DNA of 64,000 bases from Endomychus coccineus (taxonomy: Eukaryota; Arthropoda; Insecta; Coleoptera; Endomychidae), in contig OY294068.1 in NCBI GenBank assembly GCA_958510875.1, forward strand, positions 78,549,978 through 78,613,977, in the 5' to 3' direction. Under the pieces are notes generated by a model, which searched no databases, was not told the DNA's origin, and saw only the letters and a list, made by a program, of their open reading frames with translations. How positions within the stretch are numbered: the stretch's first letter is position 1; every line of letters begins with the position of its first letter. The translations under genes and the position numbers were made by a program. This document shows positions 11,851 to 26,300 of the stretch, in pieces.

Positions 11851-13164
11851 CGTAGCCAGTTGTGCGGCGTACACTGACTGAAGTTCGCGTCCGCAAGCAC
11901 CGGCATGCAGGAAAGAGGGAACGGGACGTATGCCCCTCCCCCCCCCAAAGTGCGACGATCCCCTTGGCAACTGCGACGTGCGACAGTCGCTTCAAGTCGC
12001 TTTTTAAGTCAAGCGATCCACACGATTTAAGATTTTAAGATTTATGTAAAGATTGAAACGGATTGAATTAAGAATAAACCAATTACTGTTAAAACATCAC
12101 AGGATTTGTTAATTGCGCACAACAAACCCACAATATAAAAAATATTTAGATTCACTTACCTTAGCACTGGGCTACATTTTTAAATTTTTTCTCCGGGGCC
12201 CCTAGAACCCAGGGACCCCGGGTATTTTCCCCGTCAAACCACCCCCCCCCCCACCCTCTTGTCGGGCCTGATTATACCTAGGAATGTGTTGCTTGTTTGA
12301 AATGAATTGAATTCAAGGGGAAAAATGAAAATTATTCTAAAGCTTGGCTACTGGGCCAATGTAACAAAAATGTTGTTACAGCTTTGAACATAATTTTCTG
12401 TTTCAAATGTTTCATCTCATAATTCCTAGTTTTTATTCATGATGACATATTGGTACAATTTAACAATCTTATATTGCTACATTGAATAAGATTTGTTATC
12501 TACTTGTCATCCACTTCCTCCATTAATATATTTGCTCACGATATCCGATCTTCGATTCAAATGGTTGAATTATACCTAGGAATGTGTTGCTTGTTTGAAA
12601 TGAATTGAATACAAGGGGAAAAATGAAAATTATTCTAAAGCTTGGCTACTGTCCCAATGTAACAAAAATGTTGTTCCAGCTTTGAACATAATTTTCTGTT
12701 TCAAATGTTTCATCTCATAATTCCTAGTTTTTATTCATGATCACATATTGGTACAATTTAACAATCTTATATTGCTACATTGAATAAGATTTGTTATCTA
12801 CTTGTCATCCACTTCCTCCATTAATATATTTGCTCACGATATCCGATCTTCGATTCAAATGGTTGAATTATACCTAGGAATGTGTTGCTTGTTTGAAATG
12901 AATTGAATACAAGGGGAAAAATGAAAATTATTCTAAAGCTTGGCTACTGTGCCAATGTAACAAAAATGTTGTTCCAGCTTTGAACATAATTTTCTGTTTC
13001 AAATGTTTCATCTCATAATTCCTAGTTTTTATTCATGATGACATATTGGTACAATTTAACAATCTTATATTGCTACATTGAATAAGATTTGTTATCTACT
13101 TGTCATCCACTTCCTCCATTAATATATTTGCTCACGATATCCGATCTTCGATTCAAATGGTTGA

Positions 13165-16100
13165 ATTATACCTAGGAATGTGTTGCTTGTTTGAAATGAA
13201 TTGAATACAAGGGGAAAAATGAAAATTATTCTAAAGCTTGGCTACTGTCCCAATGTAACAAAAATGTTGTTCCAGCTTTGAACATAATTTTCTGTTTCAA
13301 ATGTTTCATCTCATAATTCCTAGTTTTTATTCATGATCACATATTGGTACAATTTAACAATCTTATATTGCTACATTGAATAAGATTTGTTATCTACTTG
13401 TCATCCACTTCCTCCATTAATATATTTGCTCACGATATCCGATCTTCGATTCAAATGGTTGAATTATACCTAGGAATGTGTTGCTTGTTTGAAATGAATT
13501 GAATACAAGGGGAAAAATGAAAATTATTCTAAAGCTTGGCTACTGTGCCAATGTAACAAAAATGTTGTTCCAGCTTTGAACATAATTTTCTGTTTCAAAT
13601 GTTTCATCTCATAATTCCTAGTTTTTATTCATGATCACATATTGGTACAATTTAACAATCTTATATTGCTACATTGAATAAGATTTGTTATCTACTTGTC
13701 ATCCACTTCCTCCATTAATATATTTGCTCACGATATCCGATCTTCGATTCAAATGGTTGAATTATACCTAGGAATGTGTTGCTTGTTTGAAATGAATTGA
13801 ATACAAGGGGAAAAATGAAAATTATTCTAAAGCTTGGCTACTGTGCCAATGTAACAAAAATGTTGTTCCAGCTTTGAACATAATTTTCTGTTTCAAATGT
13901 TTCATCTCATAATTCCTAGTTTTTATTCATGATCACATATTGGTACAATTTAACAATCTTATATTGCTACATTGAATAAGATTTGTTATCTACTTGTCAT
14001 CCACTTCCTCCATTAATATATTTGCTCACGATATCCGATCTTCGATTCAAATGGTTGAATTATACCTAGGAATGTGTTGCTTGTTTGAAATGAATTGAAT
14101 ACAAGGGGAAAAATGAAAATTATTCTAAAGCTTGGCTACTGTCCCAATGTAACAAAAATGTTGTTCCAGCTTTGAACATAATTTTCTGTTTCAAATGTTT
14201 CATCTCATAATTCCTAGTTTTTATTCATGATCACATATTGGTACAATTTAACAATCTTATATTGCTACATTGAATAAGATTTGTTATCTACTTGTCATCC
14301 ACTTCCTCCATTAATATATTTGCTCACGATATCCGATCTTCGATTCAAATGGTTGAATTATACCTAGGAATGTGTTGCTTGTTTGAAATGAATTGAATAC
14401 AAGGGGAAAAATGAAAATTATTCTAAAGCTTGGCTACTGTGCCAATGTAACAAAAATGTTGTTCCAGCTTTGAACATAATTTTCTGTTTCAAATGTTTCA
14501 TCTCATAATTCCTAGTTTTTATTCATGATGACATATTGGTACAATTTAACAATCTTATATTGCTACATTGAATAAGATTTGTTATCTACTTGTCATCCAC
14601 TTCCTCCATTAATATATTTGCTCACGATATCCGATCTTCGATTCAAATGGTTGAATTATACCTAGGAATGTGTTGCTTGTTTGAAATGAATTGAATACAA
14701 GGGGAAAAATGAAAATTATTCTAAAGCTTGGCTACTGTCCCAATGTAACAAAAATGTTGTTCCAGCTTTGAACATAATTTTCTGTTTCAAATGTTTCATC
14801 TCATAATTCCTAGTTTTTATTCATGATCACATATTGGTACAATTTAACAATCTTATATTGCTACATTGAATAAGATTTGTTATCTACTTGTCATCCACTT
14901 CCTCCATTAATATATTTGCTCACGATATCCGATCTTCGATTCAAATGGTTGAATTATACCTAGGAATGTGTTGCTTGTTTGAAATGAATTGAATACAAGG
15001 GGAAAAATGAAAATTATTCTAAAGCTTGGCTACTGTGCCAATGTAACAAAAATGTTGTTCCAGCTTTGAACATAATTTTCTGTTTCAAATGTTTCATCTC
15101 ATAATTCCTAGTTTTTATTCATGATCACATATTGGTACAATTTAACAATCTTATATTGCTACATTGAATAAGATTTGTTATCTACTTGTCATCCACTTCC
15201 TCCATTAATATATTTGCTCACGATATCCGATCTTCGATTCAAATGGTTGAATTATACCTAGGAATGTGTTGCTTGTTTGAAATGAATTGAATACAAGGGG
15301 AAAAATGAAAATTATTCTAAAGCTTGGCTACTGTGCCAATGTAACAAAAATGTTGTTCCAGCTTTGAACATAATTTTCTGTTTCAAATGTTTCATCTCAT
15401 AATTCCTAGTTTTTATTCATGATCACATATTGGTACAATTTAACAATCTTATATTGCTACATTGAATAAGATTTGTTATCTACTTGTCATCCACTTCCTC
15501 CATTAATATATTTGCTCACGATATCCGATCTTCGATTCAAATGGTTGAATTATACCTAGGAATGTGTTGCTTGTTTGAAATGAATTGAATACAAGGGGAA
15601 AAATGAAAATTATTCTAAAGCTTGGCTACTGTCCCAATGTAACAAAAATGTTGTTCCAGCTTTGAACATAATTTTCTGTTTCAAATGTTTCATCTCATAA
15701 TTCCTAGTTTTTATTCATGATCACATATTGGTACAATTTAACAATCTTATATTGCTACATTGAATAAGATTTGTTATCTACTTGTCATCCACTTCCTCCA
15801 TTAATATATTTGCTCACGATATCCGATCTTCGATTCAAATGGTTGAATTATACCTAGGAATGTGTTGCTTGTTTGAAATGAATTGAATACAAGGGGAAAA
15901 ATGAAAATTATTCTAAAGCTTGGCTACTGTGCCAATGTAACAAAAATGTTGTTCCAGCTTTGAACATAATTTTCTGTTTCAAATGTTTCATCTCATAATT
16001 CCTAGTTTTTATTCATGATGACATATTGGTACAATTTAACAATCTTATATTGCTACATTGAATAAGATTTGTTATCTACTTGTCATCCACTTCCTCCATT

Positions 16101-17038
16101 AATATATTTGCTCACGATATCCGATCTTCGATTCAAATGGTTGAATTATACCTAGGAATGTGTTGCTTGTTTGAAATGAATTGAATACAAGGGGAAAAAT
16201 GAAAATTATTCTAAAGCTTGGCTACTGTCCCAATGTAACAAAAATGTTGTTCCAGCTTTGAACATAATTTTCTGTTTCAAATGTTTCATCTCATAATTCC
16301 TAGTTTTTATTCATGATCACATATTGGTACAATTTAACAATCTTATATTGCTACATTGAATAAGATTTGTTATCTACTTGTCATCCACTTCCTCCATTAA
16401 TATATTTGCTCACGATATCCGATCTTCGATTCAAATGGTTGAATTATACCTAGGAATGTGTTGCTTGTTTGAAATGAATTGAATACAAGGGGAAAAATGA
16501 AAATTATTCTAAAGCTTGGCTACTGTGCCAATGTAACAAAAATGTTGTTCCAGCTTTGAACATAATTTTCTGTTTCAAATGTTTCATCTCATAATTCCTA
16601 GTTTTTATTCATGATCACATATTGGTACAATTTAACAATCTTATATTGCTACATTGAATAAGATTTGTTATCTACTTGTCATCCACTTCCTCCATTAATA
16701 TATTTGCTCACGATATCCGATCTTCGATTCAAATGGTTGAATTATACCTAGGAATGTGTTGCTTGTTTGAAATGAATTGAATACAAGGGGAAAAATGAAA
16801 ATTATTCTAAAGCTTGGCTACTGTGCCAATGTAACAAAAATGTTGTTCCAGCTTTGAACATAATTTTCTGTTTCAAATGTTTCATCTCATAATTCCTAGT
16901 TTTTATTCATGATCACATATTGGTACAATTTAACAATCTTATATTGCTACATTGAATAAGATTTGTTATCTACTTGTCATCCACTTCCTCCATTAATATA
17001 TTTGCTCACGATATCCGATCTTCGATTCTAATGGTTGA
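13165..17038 (+). repeat. Satellite domain 1: 5-monomer (1490-bp) higher-order repeat
   Basis: Scoring TGT[C/G]CC and GAT[C/G]ACA, units 4-8 (13165-14654) read C/c, G/c, G/c, C/c, G/g. Units 9-13 (14655-16144) repeat the same series, and units 14-16 (16145-17038) repeat its first three steps. Units 2-3 match the last two steps. All units here carry GTTCCAG and ATTTTCTG. The pattern ends at about 17028, where a unique A-to-T change (CGATTCTAATGG) occurs. Confidence 0.85.
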
Positions 17039-20000
17039 ATTATACCTAGGAATGTGTTGCTTGTTTGAAATGAATTGAATACAAGGGGAAAAATGAAAAT
17101 TATTCTAAAGCTTGGCTACTGTGCCGATGTAACAAAAATGTTGTTACAGCTTTGAACATAATTTTTTGTTTCAAATGTTTCATCTCATAATTCCTAGTTT
17201 TTATTCATGATCACATATTGGTACAATTTAACAATCTTATATTGCTACATTGAATAAGATTTGTTATCTACTTGTCATCCACTTCCTCCATTAATATATT
17301 TGCTCACGATATCCGATCTTCGATTCAAATGGTTGAATTATACCTAGGAATGTGTTGCTTGTTTGAAATGAATTGAATACAAGGGGAAAAATGAAAATTA
17401 TTCTAAAGCTTGGCTACTGTGCCAATGTAACAAAAATGTTGTTCCAGCTTTGAACATAATTTTTTGTTTCAAATGTTTCATCTCATAATTCCTAGTTTTT
17501 ATTCATGATCACATATTGGTACAATTTAACAATCTTATATTGCTACATTGAATAAGATTTGTTATCTACTTGTCATCCACTTCCTCCATTAATATATTTG
17601 CTCACGATATCCGATCTTCGATTCAAATGGTTGAATTATACCTAGGAATGTGTTGCTTGTTTGAAATGAATTGAATACAAGGGGAAAAATGAAAATTATT
17701 CTAAAGCTTGGCTACTGTGCCAATGTAACAAAAATGTTGTTACAGCTTTGAACATAATTTTCTGTTTCAAATGTTTCATCTCATAATTCCTAGTTTTTAT
17801 TCATGATCACATATTGGTACAATTTAACAATCTTATATTGCTACATTGAATAAGATTTGTTATCTACTTGTCATCCACTTCCTCCATTAATATATTTGCT
17901 CACGATATCCGATCTTCGATTCAAATGGTTGAATTATACCTAGGAATGTGTTGCTTGTTTGAAATGAATTGAATACAAGGGGAAAAATGAAAATTATTCT
18001 AAAGCTTGGCTACTGTGCCAATGTAACAAAAATGTTGTTACAGCTTTGAACATAATTTTTTGTTTCAAATGTTTCATCTCATAATTCCTAGTTTTTATTC
18101 ATGATCACATATTGGTACAATTTAACAATCTTATATTGCTACATTGAATAAGATTTGTTATCTACTTGTCATCCACTTCCTCCATTAATATATTTGCTCA
18201 CGATATCCGATCTTCGATTCAAATGGTTGAATTATACCTAGGAATGTGTTGCTTGTTTGAAATGAATTGAATACAAGGGGAAAAATGAAAATTATTCTAA
18301 AGCTTGGCTACTGTGCCAATGTAACAAAAATGTTGTTACAGCTTTGAACATAATTTTCTGTTTCAAATGTTTCATCTCATAATTCCTAGTTTTTATTCAT
18401 GATCACATATTGGTACAATTTAACAATCTTATATTGCTACATTGAATAAGATTTGTTATCTACTTGTCATCCACTTCCTCCATTAATATATTTGCTCACG
18501 ATATCCGATCTTCGATTCAAATGGTTGAATTATACCTAGGAATGTGTTGCTTGTTTGAAATGAATTGAATACAAGGGGAAAAATGAAAATTATTCTAAAG
18601 CTTGGCTACTGTGCCAATGTAACAAAAATGTTGTTCCAGCTTTGAACATAATTTTTTGTTTCAAATGTTTCATCTCATAATTCCTAGTTTTTATTCATGA
18701 TCACATATTGGTACAATTTAACAATCTTATATTGCTACATTGAATAAGATTTGTTATCTACTTGTCATCCACTTCCTCCATTAATATATTTGCTCACGAT
18801 ATCCGATCTTCGATTCAAATGGTTGAATTATACCTAGGAATGTGTTGCTTGTTTGAAATGAATTGAATACAAGGGGAAAAATGAAAATTATTCTAAAGCT
18901 TGGCTACTGTGCCAATGTAACAAAAATGTTGTTACAGCTTTGAACATAATTTTCTGTTTCAAATGTTTCATCTCATAATTCCTAGTTTTTATTCATGATC
19001 ACATATTGGTACAATTTAACAATCTTATATTGCTACATTGAATAAGATTTGTTATCTACTTGTCATCCACTTCCTCCATTAATATATTTGCTCACGATAT
19101 CCGATCTTCGATTCAAATGGTTGAATTATACCTAGGAATGTGTTGCTTGTTTGAAATGAATTGAATACAAGGGGAAAAATGAAAATTATTCTAAAGCTTG
19201 GCTACTGTGCCAATGTAACAAAAATGTTGTTCCAGCTTTGAACATAATTTTTTGTTTCAAATGTTTCATCTCATAATTCCTAGTTTTTATTCATGATCAC
19301 ATATTGGTACAATTTAACAATCTTATATTGCTACATTGAATAAGATTTGTTATCTACTTGTCATCCACTTCCTCCATTAATATATTTGCTCACGATATCC
19401 GATCTTCGATTCAAATGGTTGAATTATACCTAGGAATGTGTTGCTTGTTTGAAATGAATTGAATACAAGGGGAAAAATGAAAATTATTCTAAAGCTTGGC
19501 TACTGTGCCAATGTAACAAAAATGTTGTTCCAGCTTTGAACATAATTTTCTGTTTCAAATGTTTCATCTCATAATTCCTAGTTTTTATTCATGATCACAT
19601 ATTGGTACAATTTAACAATCTTATATTGCTACATTGAATAAGATTTGTTATCTACTTGTCATCCACTTCCTCCATTAATATATTTGCTCACGATATCCGA
19701 TCTTCGATTCAAATGGTTGAATTATACCTAGGAATGTGTTGCTTGTTTGAAATGAATTGAATACAAGGGGAAAAATGAAAATTATTCTAAAGCTTGGCTA
19801 CTGTGCCAATGTAACAAAAATGTTGTTCCAGCTTTGAACATAATTTTCTGTTTCAAATGTTTCATCTCATAATTCCTAGTTTTTATTCATGATCACATAT
19901 TGGTACAATTTAACAATCTTATATTGCTACATTGAATAAGATTTGTTATCTACTTGTCATCCACTTCCTCCATTAATATATTTGCTCACGATATCCGATC

Positions 20001-20316
20001 TTCGATTCAAATGGTTGAATTATACCTAGGAATGTGTTGCTTGTTTGAAATGAATTGAATACAAGGGGAAAAATGAAAATTATTCTAAAGCTTGGCTACT
20101 GTGCCAATGTAACAAAAATGTTGTTCCAGCTTTGAACATTATTTTCTGTTTCAAATGTTTCATCTCATAATTCCTAGTTTTTATTCATGATCACATATTG
20201 GTACAATTTAACAATCTTATATTGCTACATTGAATAAGATTTGTTATCTACTTGTCATCCACTTCCTCCATTAATATATTTGCTCACGATATCCGATCTT
20301 CGATTCAAATGGTTGA

Positions 20317-23300
20317 ATTATACCTAGGAATGTGTTGCTTGTTTGAAATGAATTGAATACAAGGGGAAAAATGAAAATTATTCTAAAGCTTGGCTACTGT
20401 GCCAATGTAACAAAAATGTTGTTACAGCTTTGAACATAATTTTCTGTTTCAAATGTTTCATCTCATAATTCCTAGTTTTTATTCATGATCACATATTGGT
20501 ACAATTTAACAATCTTATATTGCTACATTGAATAAGATTTGTTATCTACTTGTCATCCACTTCCTCCATTAATATATTTGCTCACGATATCCGATCTTCG
20601 ATTCAAATGGTTGAATTATACCTAGGAATGTGTTGCTTGTTTGAAATGAATTGAATACAAGGGGAAAAATGAAAATTATTCTAAAGCTTGGCTACTGTGC
20701 CAATGTAACAAAAATGTTGTTCCAGCTTTGAACATAATTTTTTGTTTCAAATGTTTCATCTCATAATTCCTAGTTTTTATTCATGATCACATATTGGTAC
20801 AATTTAACAATCTTATATTGCTACATTGAATAAGATTTGTTATCTACTTGTCATCCACTTCCTCCATTAATATATTTGCTCACGATATCCGATCTTCGAT
20901 TCAAATGGTTGAATTATACCTAGGAATGTGTTGCTTGTTTGAAATGAATTGAATACAAGGGGAAAAATGAAAATTATTCTAAAGCTTGGCTACTGTGCCA
21001 ATGTAACAAAAATGTTGTTCCAGCTTTGAACATAATTTTTTGTTTCAAATGTTTCATCTCATAATTCCTAGTTTTTATTCATGATCACATATTGGTACAA
21101 TTTAACAATCTTATATTGCTACATTGAATAAGATTTGTTATCTACTTGTCATCCACTTCCTCCATTAATATATTTGCTCACGATATCCGATCTTCGATTC
21201 AAATGGTTGAATTATACCTAGGAATGTGTTGCTTGTTTGAAATGAATTGAATACAAGGGGAAAAATGAAAATTATTCTAAAGCTTGGCTACTGTGCCAAT
21301 GTAACAAAAATGTTGTTACAGCTTTGAACATAATTTTCTGTTTCAAATGTTTCATCTCATAATTCCTAGTTTTTATTCATGATCACATATTGGTACAATT
21401 TAACAATCTTATATTGCTACATTGAATAAGATTTGTTATCTACTTGTCATCCACTTCCTCCATTAATATATTTGCTCACGATATCCGATCTTCGATTCAA
21501 ATGGTTGAATTATACCTAGGAATGTGTTGCTTGTTTGAAATGAATTGAATACAAGGGGAAAAATGAAAATTATTCTAAAGCTTGGCTACTGTGCCAATGT
21601 AACAAAAATGTTGTTCCAGCTTTGAACATAATTTTCTGTTTCAAATGTTTCATCTCATAATTCCTAGTTTTTATTCATGATCACATATTGGTACAATTTA
21701 ACAATCTTATATTGCTACATTGAATAAGATTTGTTATCTACTTGTCATCCACTTCCTCCATTAATATATTTGCTCACGATATCCGATCTTCGATTCAAAT
21801 GGTTGAATTATACCTAGGAATGTGTTGCTTGTTTGAAATGAATTGAATACAAGGGGAAAAATGAAAATTATTCTAAAGCTTGGCTACTGTGCCAATGTAA
21901 CAAAAATGTTGTTACAGCTTTGAACATAATTTTCTGTTTCAAATGTTTCATCTCATAATTCCTAGTTTTTATTCATGATCACATATTGGTACAATTTAAC
22001 AATCTTATATTGCTACATTGAATAAGATTTGTTATCTACTTGTCATCCACTTCCTCCATTAATATATTTGCTCACGATATCCGATCTTCGATTCAAATGG
22101 TTGAATTATACCTAGGAATGTGTTGCTTGTTTGAAATGAATTGAATACAAGGGGAAAAATGAAAATTATTCTAAAGCTTGGCTACTGTGCCAATGTAACA
22201 AAAATGTTGTTACAGCTTTGAACATAATTTTCTGTTTCAAATGTTTCATCTCATAATTCCTAGTTTTTATTCATGATCACATATTGGTACAATTTAACAA
22301 TCTTATATTGCTACATTGAATAAGATTTGTTATCTACTTGTCATCCACTTCCTCCATTAATATATTTGCTCACGATATCCGATCTTCGATTCAAATGGTT
22401 GAATTATACCTAGGAATGTGTTGCTTGTTTGAAATGAATTGAATACAAGGGGAAAAATGAAAATTATTCTAAAGCTTGGCTACTGTGCCAATGTAACAAA
22501 AATGTTGTTCCAGCTTTGAACATAATTTTCTGTTTCAAATGTTTCATCTCATAATTCCTAGTTTTTATTCATGATCACATATTGGTACAATTTAACAATC
22601 TTATATTGCTACATTGAATAAGATTTGTTATCTACTTGTCATCCACTTCCTCCATTAATATATTTGCTCACGATATCCGATCTTCGATTCAAATGGTTGA
22701 ATTATACCTAGGAATGTGTTGCTTGTTTGAAATGAATTGAATACAAGGGGAAAAATGAAAATTATTCTAAAGCTTGGCTACTGTGCCAATGTAACAAAAA
22801 TGTTGTTACAGCTTTGAACATAATTTTCTGTTTCAAATGTTTCATCTCATAATTCCTAGTTTTTATTCATGATCACATATTGGTACAATTTAACAATCTT
22901 ATATTGCTACATTGAATAAGATTTGTTATCTACTTGTCATCCACTTCCTCCATTAATATATTTGCTCACGATATCCGATCTTCGATTCAAATGGTTGAAT
23001 TATACCTAGGAATGTGTTGCTTGTTTGAAATGAATTGAATACAAGGGGAAAAATGAAAATTATTCTAAAGCTTGGCTACTGTGCCAATGTAACAAAAATG
23101 TTGTTCCAGCTTTGAACATAATTTTTTGTTTCAAATGTTTCATCTCATAATTCCTAGTTTTTATTCATGATCACATATTGGTACAATTTAACAATCTTAT
23201 ATTGCTACATTGAATAAGATTTGTTATCTACTTGTCATCCACTTCCTCCATTAATATATTTGCTCACGATATCCGATCTTCGATTCAAATGGTTGAATTA

Positions 23301-26300
23301 TACCTAGGAATGTGTTGCTTGTTTGAAATGAATTGAATACAAGGGGAAAAATGAAAATTATTCTAAAGCTTGGCTACTGTGCCAATGTAACAAAAATGTT
23401 GTTCCAGCTTTGAACATAATTTTTTGTTTCAAATGTTTCATCTCATAATTCCTAGTTTTTATTCATGATCACATATTGGTACAATTTAACAATCTTATAT
23501 TGCTACATTGAATAAGATTTGTTATCTACTTGTCATCCACTTCCTCCATTAATATATTTGCTCACGATATCCGATCTTCGATTCAAATGGTTGAATTATA
23601 CCTAGGAATGTGTTGCTTGTTTGAAATGAATTGAATACAAGGGGAAAAATGAAAATTATTCTAAAGCTTGGCTACTGTGCCAATGTAACAAAAATGTTGT
23701 TACAGCTTTGAACATAATTTTCTGTTTCAAATGTTTCATCTCATAATTCCTAGTTTTTATTCATGATCACATATTGGTACAATTTAACAATCTTATATTG
23801 CTACATTGAATAAGATTTGTTATCTACTTGTCATCCACTTCCTCCATTAATATATTTGCTCACGATATCCGATCTTCGATTCAAATGGTTGAATTATACC
23901 TAGGAATGTGTTGCTTGTTTGAAATGAATTGAATACAAGGGGAAAAATGAAAATTATTCTAAAGCTTGGCTACTGTGCCAATGTAACAAAAATGTTGTTC
24001 CAGCTTTGAACATAATTTTCTGTTTCAAATGTTTCATCTCATAATTCCTAGTTTTTATTCATGATCACATATTGGTACAATTTAACAATCTTATATTGCT
24101 ACATTGAATAAGATTTGTTATCTACTTGTCATCCACTTCCTCCATTAATATATTTGCTCACGATATCCGATCTTCGATTCAAATGGTTGAATTATACCTA
24201 GGAATGTGTTGCTTGTTTGAAATGAATTGAATACAAGGGGAAAAATGAAAATTATTCTAAAGCTTGGCTACTGTGCCAATGTAACAAAAATGTTGTTACA
24301 GCTTTGAACATAATTTTCTGTTTCAAATGTTTCATCTCATAATTCCTAGTTTTTATTCATGATCACATATTGGTACAATTTAACAATCTTATATTGCTAC
24401 ATTGAATAAGATTTGTTATCTACTTGTCATCCACTTCCTCCATTAATATATTTGCTCACGATATCCGATCTTCGATTCAAATGGTTGAATTATACCTAGG
24501 AATGTGTTGCTTGTTTGAAATGAATTGAATACAAGGGGAAAAATGAAAATTATTCTAAAGCTTGGCTACTGTGCCAATGTAACAAAAATGTTGTTACAGC
24601 TTTGAACATAATTTTCTGTTTCAAATGTTTCATCTCATAATTCCTAGTTTTTATTCATGATCACATATTGGTACAATTTAACAATCTTATATTGCTACAT
24701 TGAATAAGATTTGTTATCTACTTGTCATCCACTTCCTCCATTAATATATTTGCTCACGATATCCGATCTTCGATTCAAATGGTTGAATTATACCTAGGAA
24801 TGTGTTGCTTGTTTGAAATGAATTGAATACAAGGGGAAAAATGAAAATTATTCTAAAGCTTGGCTACTGTGCCAATGTAACAAAAATGTTGTTCCAGCTT
24901 TGAACATAATTTTCTGTTTCAAATGTTTCATCTCATAATTCCTAGTTTTTATTCATGATCACATATTGGTACAATTTAACAATCTTATATTGCTACATTG
25001 AATAAGATTTGTTATCTACTTGTCATCCACTTCCTCCATTAATATATTTGCTCACGATATCCGATCTTCGATTCAAATGGTTGAATTATACCTAGGAATG
25101 TGTTGCTTGTTTGAAATGAATTGAATACAAGGGGAAAAATGAAAATTATTCTAAAGCTTGGCTACTGTGCCAATGTAACAAAAATGTTGTTCCAGCTTTG
25201 AACATAATTTTCTGTTTCAAATGTTTCATCTCATAATTCCTAGTTTTTATTCATGATCACATATTGGTACAATTTAACAATCTTATATTGCTACATTGAA
25301 TAAGATTTGTTATCTACTTGTCATCCACTTCCTCCATTAATATATTTGCTCACGATATCCGATCTTCGATTCAAATGGTTGAATTATACCTAGGAATGTG
25401 TTGCTTGTTTGAAATGAATTGAATACAAGGGGAAAAATGAAAATTATTCTAAAGCTTGGCTACTGTGCCAATGTAACAAAAATGTTGTTACAGCTTTGAA
25501 CATAATTTTCTGTTTCAAATGTTTCATCTCATAATTCCTAGTTTTTATTCATGATCACATATTGGTACAATTTAACAATCTTATATTGCTACATTGAATA
25601 AGATTTGTTATCTACTTGTCATCCACTTCCTCCATTAATATATTTGCTCACGATATCCGATCTTCGATTCAAATGGTTGAATTATACCTAGGAATGTGTT
25701 GCTTGTTTGAAATGAATTGAATACAAGGGGAAAAATGAAAATTATTCTAAAGCTTGGCTACTGTGCCAATGTAACAAAAATGTTGTTCCAGCTTTGAACA
25801 TAATTTTTTGTTTCAAATGTTTCATCTCATAATTCCTAGTTTTTATTCATGATCACATATTGGTACAATTTAACAATCTTATATTGCTACATTGAATAAG
25901 ATTTGTTATCTACTTGTCATCCACTTCCTCCATTAATATATTTGCTCACGATATCCGATCTTCGATTCAAATGGTTGAATTATACCTAGGAATGTGTTGC
26001 TTGTTTGAAATGAATTGAATACAAGGGGAAAAATGAAAATTATTCTAAAGCTTGGCTACTGTGCCAATGTAACAAAAATGTTGTTCCAGCTTTGAACATA
26101 ATTTTTTGTTTCAAATGTTTCATCTCATAATTCCTAGTTTTTATTCATGATCACATATTGGTACAATTTAACAATCTTATATTGCTACATTGAATAAGAT
26201 TTGTTATCTACTTGTCATCCACTTCCTCCATTAATATATTTGCTCACGATATCCGATCTTCGATTCAAATGGTTGAATTATACCTAGGAATGTGTTGCTT

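Larger units (their letters stand above)
9686..12270 (-). mobile_element. hAT-1: 3'-truncated hAT transposon inside the satellite
   Basis: The right end (minus-strand 5' end) reads CAGGCCCGACAAG, a hAT-like terminus, exactly where satellite sequence resumes at 12271. The left end at 9686 lies inside coding sequence with no matching inverted terminus, so the 3' part, including the C-terminal dimerisation domain, is missing. A probable 5'UTR exon (12160-12270, donor GTAAGT) and intron (11524-12159, acceptor CAG) precede the start codon at 11517. C-runs at about 11936-11948 and 12239-12252 flank GC-rich patches. Confidence 0.8.
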
